Positions 25,215 through 35,500 of a DNA stretch of 64,000 bases are shown piece after piece. The DNA comes from Morella rubra (lineage: Eukaryota; Streptophyta; Magnoliopsida; Fagales; Myricaceae): NCBI GenBank assembly GCA_003952965.2, contig RXIC02000430.1:167501-231500 (forward strand), in the 5' to 3' direction. A program made the translations under genes and the position numbers. The notes under the pieces were generated by a model. That model was given only the letters and a program-made list of their open reading frames with translations. It ran no database searches and had not been told where the DNA came from. The stretch's first letter is position 1; each line of letters starts with the position of its first letter.

Positions 25215-25600
25215 GATTGAGGCTCTGCTCTCAGAGAAAGGCTGGAGTGGTGTTCTCTGTTTCGCTACCTTTCTTCTCTCTGAATGCCTGCGGAGCCAAT
25301 GATTCTTCTCTTTCTCCCTTCTGATCCTCATCATCTTTTTCTTCTTCTTTTTCTTCTTCCTCTTCTTTAAAACCGGAAAATGCAACGAGGCGGTGATGAT
25401 GTTTTCGGTCTTTCATATTCTGAGAACGAGAAAAGGACGTTCCGTTTTTGGCTGGGCGACTCTGACTTGGGCGCGCTTTCTGTGGGAAAACGACTGTTCT
25501 GTTCTTTTTCCACATGCACCTCTGCTCTTTGTCGCAGCCATGGCGGTTACATCCTCTCGTTTTCTTGGAAAACCCGAATCTGAGCCTCTCTCTCCCTCCC
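25215..25600 (+). repeat. Duplicated ~370-bp block, copy B, right arm
   Basis: Diverged paralogue of block A with the same collinear words. GTGATGA near 25394 followed by CTGA near 25419 and again near 25468 resembles snoRNA box C and D', D motifs. The first pair is too close for a normal box C/D RNA, so this is noted only as a possibility. Confidence 0.6.
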
Positions 25601-26051
25601 TGTCATTTCTTTGTCACATTTTTTTCTCTTTTTTTGTACGTGTTGATTTAACTCTATTTTAGCTGTTGATTTTCATTTGTGACCTCTCTGTTCGTCGAGT
25701 TTTCGTCTTCGTTCCTCTGAATAAACGCAGAGAAGCGTTCAAATTTGAGGCAAAAAATGTGAACTTTTTATTTTCTTCCATATTTGGCATTTCCTTTCAA
25801 TGAAAATTCGGTGAAATATTTTATTGCTTATTTATGTCCATTAAAAATCACCGTAAAGTTGAGAAATTTGTCCTCTATGCCGAATCTTAATTAATATGTA
25901 AAAATATGGCACCCAAAGAGACCCTTTTATGTTCCGAGCTAAATGTCACTGTCTACTATACAGTACAGACAGAATCAAATTTTAAAAAAGAAGAAGAGGA
26001 AGAGAAAGTTAGAGGCAGACACATGCTGGATTATAATTGATCCCCATCCTC
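25601..26051. other. GDPDL 3' flank (right arm)
   Basis: AT-rich mirror of 10686-11100, the presumed 3' untranslated region of the right GDPDL gene. No gene seen. Confidence 0.5.
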
Positions 26052-29000
26052 TTAGCATCCCATTGATAGTAAAAAACTGAGCACCATGACTGACACCAGA
26101 GAAAGACCCACGTTAGCGGCATTTGCCAATGCACTGGATCGCTGATCTTGAGGTTCAGTAGGTGAAGGAGAAGTAGCGGTGGTGAGCTTGGCTACCGCAG
26201 GTAGTGGTGGGTCAACAACGTCAGAAACTTGAAGGGGTGGAAGAGGGGTTGCTGCTGGAGGCTGTACTTCCGGGGGCACCAAGGAAAGCAGGGAACCTGC
26301 TTGAGCTGGTAGGATGTTGTAGTCGGGGTTATCTGAGTTGGTACATGGGCTTCCTGCAAATACCAAAATAGAGCAAGGTGTGAAGCATCTCATCTAATTC
26401 TGCGGCCCAAAGTAGGGATTCAATGTTGGAACTGTAATACTTACTCATATATTTACTAGCAGTTCCGGGGAACTCTGTTATGATCCCATCAACTCTGGCT
26501 CCTCCGACTAAAGTAGCAATCTCCACAATAGGGTCTGAGTAATAGTCAAACGCGAGTGTGATGAACTCATTCCTCAGAACATAGACATAGACTGAGATAT
26601 TTGCTTTCTGGAACTCCCCAACAACATTTGTCAAAGCCGTGGTGAAGTAATTATCGATATCCACGACGGATGTCGTGTAATAGCAACTGCATGAGCGAAC
26701 TTCTTGATTTCCTGCACTGGCTGTTTGGGTGCATCGCCTATTTTCTCGTCGAGTAACAACACCCGTTTGTAGGTTGGGACATTCGTAAACTTGGACAGCA
26801 CTGAAGTGTCATCGGATTGGATCAAGACATGTTGAGTGGATTGCTTGTCGAAGGTGGCATTGCTCAATGCAGTACTAACAACACCTACAATGTCAAGCCC
26901 CTGCTTTGATGCTAGGTAAGCAGCATTCTGAGAAAGAAGGCAGGTGTCAGTGTATTGGTTATATATAGGAGAGCTTTAGAGCTGAAGCAAGAACAAGAAT
27001 AGTTTATATATTGATTTGGATAGATTCGACACGATGAACAATGATGCTTATGAAAAGGAGTCTATTATGAGCAGAGTTGAAACGTACCTGTATGTTGATC
27101 AAAACTCCAGAAACTGCTTTTGCTTTAGCTAACTCCAGAAACTCAGAAAGGGTGGTAAATTTACCGGCATTCTTGTATGCTGGGTTTCTTTGAAAGTCCT
27201 GGGAAACACTGGCGATTTGAGCTGCAATATGAGAGTTTTGGGTATAAGTACGATGAGAAGCTCATGTGTGATGTGTGTGGAAAAGTTCTGAAGAAGTTTA
27301 CGCTTCAAGGTTTCAATTTCGCTCCATGTGAAGTCGAATGAAAAGACTCCAGCCTTGGGTTGGATCTCTGGGACAGTACGAGACCTGGAAATGAAAGTAG
27401 TTACTGCAGTGGTATCTCCCATGAGGTCTGCTGTATCCGAGCAAAAGGCAACTCCATCTTTTGACATTTGAACTGAGCAGTCTATTATATCTGCCCCATC
27501 ATCTACTGCTTGCTGATAAGCAAGATCAGTGCAGGCAGGATAAATGCCACTTGCTCCATTTTTACTGATGATCAAAGGTTTTCCTGAAAATGCAGAGAGT
27601 TGTTGTTCACAATTGAAGCTTGTTCTTGATATTGTTAGAAAGATAGAGGATCTTTTAAGGTGGTCATGTGCTCTGTGAAAGATTTAAGGCACAACCTTTG
27701 GTGGGCTTGGTAACATTCTTGTTATTTGCAAAGCATCCTGCACCAAGAAAGAGCATTGGAAGGGTCAGACCATTACTCGAGAACCATTGGAATTAACAAT
27801 TTATACTCTGGCTTCCAAGGTTTGGATCCCCATTACTGGATTTTCTTTTTCAATTGTGATCGCACAACACGTCTAAGGAAATTTTAAAGGAATGGAGAGG
27901 AGGTATGACAGACAGATTGTCTCACCAATGGCTTCTGATGCTGTAGGAGAGAAATCTGTAAGGACTCCATCAACAGAAAAATCGGAATTATCGACAAACT
28001 GAAGGTATTCATTTGTAGGATCGTAGCTGTAATTATAGCTTGTAACAACATCATTGGCGAAACCAGAAGCAAATACTTCTAGTCCTTGTTTATGAGCATC
28101 CGACACAAGGCTAGTAGAAGCTCCCAAATACTTGTTTGCCTGTACTGGCCATATGTATTCTTTGGGGACAAGGATCCCAGATGCAAATGATTTGATCGAG
28201 GCAAGATCCTGCAGCAGTGAACCATACTTCTTCTTTGTCGAGGGTTCAATCTCATCTGCACTGAGGACCTGGAAGATGAGCTTTGTCCTGGATGCGTTCA
28301 CTTTCCCATTCATGCTCTTCAAGAAACCGATCTCAGGCGATGAAAGGTAATGGACGCCCATCAATCTCATTGCCTTTTGAACATATGATGCTGCACTGAG
28401 CTTGTGTTGTGTATAGAATGAATCATACTGCATGCCAAAACCTCAAAAGTCAATTTAAAGAACAGCAAGAGAATCCCAGTGTGAAATGTGCAGAAGCACT
28501 TTTCTTGGCAAACGAGTCTCTCTAGGAATGATTTAGTTTAAGACAGAGAGAGAGAGAGAGGACCTGAACATTCAACCAAAATTGGGCCGGTTTAATTCCT
28601 GTTACATCTTCAACAGTAGATACAGGTGCTTGTAAATCAAACAAACTTGGTCGAGACAGTATGCCCTGGGTCACTGTTAAAACGATCATAAAAAGGCAAA
28701 AAACATACAAAAAGAGTTACTTGTGAAGATATAAATCGAGCTTTTAATGCTTCGAGTTCTTTAAACACCTGCGTCCATGGCTGTAGCTGCAAAAATCTGC
28801 ATGCAATATCATACCAAGAAATAGGAGCAATGCAAAGTGTTTGAGACTTACATGATACATTGTTGAATAACTGATCGATTGTATAATCCACAGAAAACCA
28901 CCCATTCACTTTCTTTCCATTTACATCGTAAGTCTTCTGGCCGTTTGGGTATACAAGTGCTATATTGGTTGAGCTATCAAGCCTAATATCCGAGAGGCAT

Positions 29001-29389
29001 ATACCGATTCCATCTTTTGTCAGTTGCAGGTTGCAGAACGCAACCATGTCTGGCAAACTTAAAGCCTGTGCCATTTGATTCGCAAAGGAGCTGGACTCGG
29101 GAAACAGTCCCGAGAACCCACCTCGTGCTATTACAAGGGGCCGTTCACCTGCAACCAAGTCAGAGAGGATAGTTAATTGGCTATCAGTAGATAATATCCA
29201 GCCTTTTTTTCCCCTTTTTCCTTTGAATTCAACATGGCTCCAAGTTCGAATAAATTAAATTGAATTGAATTAAGAAATAATCGAAGTATTACCGTTTAAA
29301 GTGAGCCATTTCTTTGGAGTCTCTGGAGACTTTTGCCCTGAAGTTGAATGGATCAACAAGGAAATGAAAAGCAAGCACCTGATCATCAT
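26052..29389 (-). pseudogene. GDPDL (SHV3-like), right copy, frameshifted in exon 8
   Basis: Mirror of the left GDPDL. Exons on the minus strand: 29389-29293, 29148-28852, 28673-28564, 28427-27926, 27737-27696, 27583-27302, 27221-27088, 26927-26445, 26353-26052. Exon 2 is intact here (FNNVS). Exon 8 lacks one G near 26672, so ITRASVVDIDNYF becomes ITRHPSWISI and runs to a stop. The downstream frame resumes as DIDNYF. Using the intact version of each exon gives nine exons totalling 2250 nt, or 749 residues, normal for GDPDL. Signal peptide, two GDPD-like domains and the GPI-type C-terminus are as in the left copy. SVL family members sit on the outer plasma membrane leaflet and affect wall structure; enzyme activity is doubtful because the HRG catalytic motif of domain 1 reads ARGG. 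Confidence 0.85.
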
Positions 29390-30530
29390 CTTCTTCTGAA
29401 CCTGGGTGAAAATTTAACAGTGAAGAACATAAAAGAGAAGGAAAATGGGGAGAAAACCCAGAAAAGAAGACAAGGAACATTAAAATGACACACAATTTAC
29501 AATCTCTTGTTTTACGTATATTTTTTTTAAGGAGATTTGTTGCCTGCCTTTTTCATTTCGCAAGTTGGAAGAGAATTTTGGCAGTTAGAACTTGGACGAC
29601 ATGAATTTCATTACCACCTCGGTAACATTCAACGTCCTTCCATATTAATGCTATCAGTTTCATTGTCTTTATAAGTTACTATAAAAGCTTTTAGGAATGA
29701 TTAAATGTAACCTATGAATTGATAATTCCCACTTTAGTGCTTCTTCTGTTGCATCGGCAGTTTATAATCTCAAGATATCAAGAACACGATTGGCATCAGA
29801 AAGTTTTACATTCCCCACCAATGGGATGAAGCCGAAAGATTGGAAATCATTCATATATATAAAAAACCGATTCCACAGCTCTATGCTCCGTAAATCATTC
29901 ATATGTACATATAGTCTATGCAACTTTTGGGGAATGGAGAAAACAAAGAAGAAAAGAGAAACTCTGAAATGAAATCCAAAAAAACAACGTACGGAAAAAG
30001 CAGTAGGAGCTTACTTGCATCTTTTTTGGGTTATGTGGAGGACATAAAGACATTCCCTGTCAAGTTTCCAGGAAAAAACTCTCAAGGGAATGCAATGGAA
30101 AAGAGGAGCGATTGGAGCCAGTTAAGTCTCTGGATGGTTTTTCCTTATTATCTCTTTTTTCTTTTTCTGATTACTCCCGGACACATTTACCGCATTGATG
30201 ACAGGCCAGTATTCACTCTTAAAGGAGGACCAGTTTTGGCTTTCGGAGTCCTCGTTAATTTGCTATTCTTGTTCCTCCGTTTTAGAGACAAAAGTGGTTT
30301 TGTCCAGTGTTTCGCGGGAAATGAGACAGCTCAAAGCCTTAAACGGCTAAACCGACTTTTGAGAACCCCAACCATATTGTCTATTGTCGTCAGGTTGGAT
30401 GATCTCACCGAGGTTTTCTCAAGGGCCAGTGGGATTACACGAAATTGTTTTCCTCCAGATTGTCGAAAACCTTGGTCAACCATAATTTCTCATGCTATAA
30501 TTCTTCTGATTTGAATCCTGACTTGACTCA
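29390..30530. other. GDPDL upstream region (right arm)
   Basis: Presumed GDPDL promoter region, also overlapping the 198-codon plus-strand frame at 29918-30514. No discrete regulatory element could be assigned. Confidence 0.4.
29918..30514 (+). other. Unrecognised 198-codon open frame, intact only in right arm
   Basis: Begins MQLLGNGENKEEKRN and contains two hydrophobic stretches (PYYLFFLFLI and FGVLVNLLFLFL). I recognise no family. The left arm has an extra base in a T-rich run and splits the frame into two pieces, 6220-6498 and 6536-6817. It lies head to head with the GDPDL gene. It could be a young or decayed gene, or chance; the single-arm integrity argues for chance. Confidence 0.25.
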
Positions 30531-30531
30531 A

Positions 30532-30737
30532 TCTCTTAGTTTGCAAACAAAAATATCGGCAAAGTGGATTAGAGTTTTATTGGATTTTAAGAGAAAGTAA
30601 TAAAAAAATAAAATTTTATGGAAATCAGTAAAAACATAAAGAGATGATTTAAGTGAATTTTTTTATATTGATTGTAATGAAACAGAGATTATTTTATAAT
30701 TAATTTTTTAATCAAAATTTTGGGATGCAAACACTAC
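30532..30737. mobile_element. Possible MITE-like element, right arm
   Basis: Mirror of 5998-6203, with the same imperfect terminal words (TTTGCAAAC near one end, GGATGCAAACACTA at the other). Identity as a MITE is uncertain. Confidence 0.3.
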
Positions 30738-30924
30738 CTAATATCAAATTTCACTTTAATCCTCTTTTAACATGACTATAAGATTTCATTTACTATCAAA
30801 CACACTGGAATAGAGCAGGCTTACTTTTTTTTTTCTAAGCCATTTATCTATCTATTTTCACGGAGGTTCATAGTATAAGTCTAGGGATATTCGTATTCTT
30901 CCCAGCAGTTTTTTTGGGGCTGCC

Positions 30925-31983
30925 CATTTAGCCAATAGATGAGCTAATCTGTTCTGTCTACGAGGAATCCACTGCCCAAGGCCCAAGCCAATCTCTTTTA
31001 GAAGCTAAAACCAAGCGGATATACGTAGCATCATCAAACATCAGGAATCAGACCCTGTTTCAAAAATTCCGGTTTCCTGAGTGTCTGTACAAACCTGTAA
31101 TTAGTCTCCTTCAATGATAAGCTTACCCATTTGCAGAGACTGAGTTGCGTGACAGGGCTAGCAAGGCAGCTTTCATCTCAGAAGCAAAGGGGGTTGGATT
31201 TCTGAACATAGTCAGTCCATCACTTCAGCACAGGCTCACTTCCATAGTTCAATCCATGAAATGTTGCTTTCTAATTAAAACAACATCCAACCAGCATAAA
31301 CCACAATCAGAAGTGGTAAAAGCCAGGACAATCACCAAGCAGGAAAGCCATAGCAGCAATGCCAAAATATAGGGTCTTGAGGCAATTAGAACCTTCAACA
31401 CAGGACATGTCAGAGTACATTTGAGTTTGTTAGTTAGACAACATTCGAGGGCATACTTGGTTCTGGTTCAAGACCAGATCAGTAAGTCCCTCGTTCCTAA
31501 TGATGGCTTCAAGACATTCAACTTAGCTTTGAAAAAAAAAAAAATTATTCTTGTTAAGTACTTTCACTAATTAAGCTCCTGCCACCACCTCCATGGAATC
31601 TTAGATTCCTCTCCGTTCATACGAAATGGACCATGACAACAAGCAGAATTCTTCAAGAGATGTTGACAAGGGAATTGTCTGCACATTCCTTTGAACCCCA
31701 TTGGATAGTTTCTACCCAAGTCCTCCGCGCCATTGGAATTGTACATCTACGACCCAGGCTGCAGCATATTCGGCATCAAAAGGAGCAGGAAAAGAAGAGA
31801 TGATTAGCACCGTCTTTAGCAGCCACATCGGTGCATTTCACCTCTTGTAAATTCCCCATCCCTCTTAATCTTCCCTGTGTTGACAATCTCCCCAAAGAGA
31901 CAGCAATAAAATGAATGACTAGCAAGAGGTTGTGCCTCTTGACCACACCAACTTGTACCAAGCCACCTCATGCCTTCTAAATC
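30925..31983 (-). mobile_element. Decayed LINE 3' part, right arm
   Basis: Mirror of 4820-5885 with the same zf-RVT piece (31776-31961) and RNase-H-like pieces. This copy has about 65 bp more than the left, concentrated between the two RNase-H-like pieces (about 31005-31095), so one arm has had a deletion or the other an insertion. No intact frame. Confidence 0.65.
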
Positions 31984-32513
31984 AAAATGGTTTCAAAGTG
32001 GATTTAACGCCAAATGAACTATGCGGAAGGAAGACCACTGCAGTCACCTTTAGCTGAAACTAGTTTGAAGCTACCTGGTGTATCTCAAATGGTTTCCTAT
32101 AGCGGAGCCCCCATGACAGCCACCTTCATTCCGTATTTTCATGACATTAAATTGTCTTCGTGACACGTAACTGAATGCACAATCCCTAGCTGCCTTTGTC
32201 ATTCTGAGGAAAAAAGGTCCAGCGGGGCTCTAAACCAGAAAAGCTAGGTCTGTGTAAACTGAAAAATAAAGATTAAGCTCATAATTACTCACTATAAAAG
32301 CTAGGCTATACATATATAAACTGTCTTTTTTTCTTTTTTCTTTTTCTCTTTTTTCTAAAAACTGTGGCCTAAATAACCTACAGGAAAACAAAAGAGATCA
32401 ATAAGAAATGATAGCTACCTAGAGGAGAGAAGGTAAAGGTACAGTCCTGGCTTCTATCATTCAATAAATTCCTTGCTGTGATTCAATCTTCTCAAGCCCA
32501 TGCATTTCTCCTT
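31984..32513. other. TNL 3' flank (right arm)
   Basis: Presumed 3' untranslated region of the right TNL gene, with a T-rich tract at 32325-32360. No gene seen. Confidence 0.5.
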
Positions 32514-35500
32514 CTATCGTTTGATTGCCAAGAAGGCAGGGAGACAACAAAGAAAGCAGAAGATTGCACTTAAACAACCAAGTCGACGGTCTAAATCCAA
32601 ATCTTCTTTTGGATCTTTCACTTCTTGATGACTCAAAGGATCGAGTATTGTGCCCTGGGTATCCAAACTTTTGATGCCCAATGTGGAAGGATGGCTCGTG
32701 TCTTGTGGATACCAATTGGCTTCCGAGTTGCGATCATCACCATCATGGCAACTCTCAGAAAGTTGAATACCATCCAATATTAAATCTGCTGAATTTTCAA
32801 TTTCTTCATCGGGTACATCCAAATGATCATGATCAGCATCCTCATGGAGCATACCAAGATGGTCTTTCACATCCTCTACATGCTTGCGTATTAGATGAAC
32901 TCCACAACTTTTAAACTCCATTGACCCAGTACCATAAAACTCAACTTGCAAAGTATCCCCCAGATCTTCCCCTTTTATCTTAAAAGATTCTAGGGTCAAG
33001 TACTGCAGACACACAACATCTGAGTCCACTAGACAAAGGTCATGATCATCTGTAATATCATAATCCAACTCAATATCATTACTGATGATGATAGAAGCGA
33101 GAAGGGTAGTATAGCCATATCTTCGATTGATTTCAGGAATGGGTCCAATCACAAGACATAAAGCAATTCCTACAATCTCATCCAAATGCAAAAGTCCATC
33201 AATTTTTATTTCACAATAAGTACATTTTGAACTCATCTCCTTCCGATGGCTGAACCAGACTGGAATTTGATGTCCCGGAAACGTAATAAGACCTTTGTAG
33301 TCCTTAAGATGTCCCTGTTCAAACGAATATCAAGACTTTTCAACAATATAACACCCCATAATGAAGACACAAACAAATGCATATGAGAAGGGCAGACAGA
33401 TTAGTCTACGGAGAAGATACCTTGCACAATAAAGGATTTGCCATGTGATTCTCTACATCTACAACCATTTTGTGGCATTCGGATAAGTCGATCCATCCCA
33501 GTGCTGGTAACTCGCTTGTATTGAATTGAAATTTTTTTGATACTTCTGGAAAACTTTCCAATGACGTGCAACGAGTAGCTATCACAGATACAATATTTGG
33601 AGTGAGTTCTAGGATTTCTTGGAGTTCCTTGCAATCCATCAACAAAAGAAACCTCAACTGAACAAATATTTTCATGCATGTAGGAAGGCTAACAACATCA
33701 CTCCCCGATAAATTTAATTCTGTCAAAGTGGACGAGCAATTGCATGTCGCAAAGAAATCTGATTCTGCCAAGTGCCAGTTAGTAAGCTTCAACTTTTGCA
33801 CTAGTGGAAACACTACTGGGGAACAGCCATTAGAAATGCTTGATTTTGTTGGAGGCTGCAATGAGACTAATTCTCTCCTTGATGAAATTTCATCTTCCCT
33901 TGTAGACATAATAGATGCGGCTGATTGTCTGTCATCCCCCAGCTCCATTAATCTAAGTCTTGAACAATCTTTTAGACAAAGCTCCTCTAGATGCTGCAAC
34001 TGAATAATGGTACTTGGGAGATGCAAAAGATTTTTGCAGCAATCTAGATCTAAAACTTGAAGCGCAGTGACATTGCCAATTGATGAAGGCAATTCTTCTA
34101 TACCACTATATCCTAAGTAAATAGTTGTTAAATATTCCATTTTACACTCGATCTCAGGAAAGTTCTGAAGACTTGAGCAACCTTTAAGGTCAAGATGCTC
34201 TAGGGATCTCAACTTGAGACTCCTTGGAAAACTCCGGAGGTTAGGGCATCCATGAAGACTCAGATAAGAAAGCTTATCAAGTAATCCAACAGAGTGATGA
34301 ACCTCAACTAGATTTTCACAATGACAAAGAGTCAGTTCCTTCAAATTTGGAGTCTTTGACAGATCCGGAAATTTTGTTAGGGATTTACACCTACAGAATT
34401 TCATAACCATCAAGTTCTGTAAAAAACAGAAGGAAATGCGTTAGCTTGAAAGAAGTTTACAACATAGTTTAAACGTAGATATATTGAAAAAATCATCATA
34501 CCTTGGATACTTCCCCTAGTTCCTTAACATGAGGGCTGCCATCCAATTTTAGAACAATGAGCTTCTTTCCATGGAAGTTGGATGGCAAAGATTGTGCCGG
34601 ATAATGAGGCCAATCAAGCACTCGTAACTCATTAGAGAGATAATTAGGCCCTCCAGAGAATTGTGCATTGTGGTTTATAAATAACCTGAGTCTTTTCATA
34701 TTCACGAAGGCGTCAGAACTTAAGTTGATCACATCATCTCCTCTAGGCAAATCTATTGCTATGCCTTCAATTTTGTTTGTTGCCTAACCAAACAATCCCA
34801 CAAGTGAGCCAGCATAATTATAAGAGGAATTTGAATTCTGATCTTCATTTCATACACATTCAGACACACATATACAAGTACTCCATCAGTTCACTTTTAT
34901 ATGTTGCTCTTTTTAAATATTTTTGAAAGGAGTAATTTATTTTGATTATCAGAAACATCCAACAGTAAGTAAAAACATTCAAAACTATTTCACTTTTTTT
35001 TCTCTGGACACAAAAGTATTTTTCATTTAGTTTTTACTATTGCCTATTCATTAATTACTTGTTACTATCACCTATTCATTAGAAATTGGAAAATATAGTC
35101 TTTGACATGAGGTAAAAAGTAATTCCATGTGATAATTTCACTTATTGTGGCATTTATTTATCGATGAAAATACTTCTTTTGAGACAGATGTGGCGTGTGT
35201 GAGTGTATCCCTTCATCCATTTTCGTAAACTTCAAAATTAGCACAGTCTTTTGATGTTACCGTATTTTCTTCTAGTACATAACGAACATCTTCATGAAAC
35301 CACAACCTACTGCGTCTGCCAGGTTCATCAGGTGATTCTTGTCGAACAATTTCTCTACCCATATCTTGTAACAAGTCATGCATCCTCAATCTATTACTCT
35401 CATCAACAATAATGAGAGACTTATCCATAAGTACTCTGATACCAACATATGGAAAGAAGCCACAACTTTCAAGTATTTTAGTAACATATTCTACATCTTC

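Noticed and set aside
32681-32914. Antisense frames inside TNL exons in both arms (for example 33674-34003, 35811-36134)
   Set aside because: Shadows of the conserved TNL coding strand.
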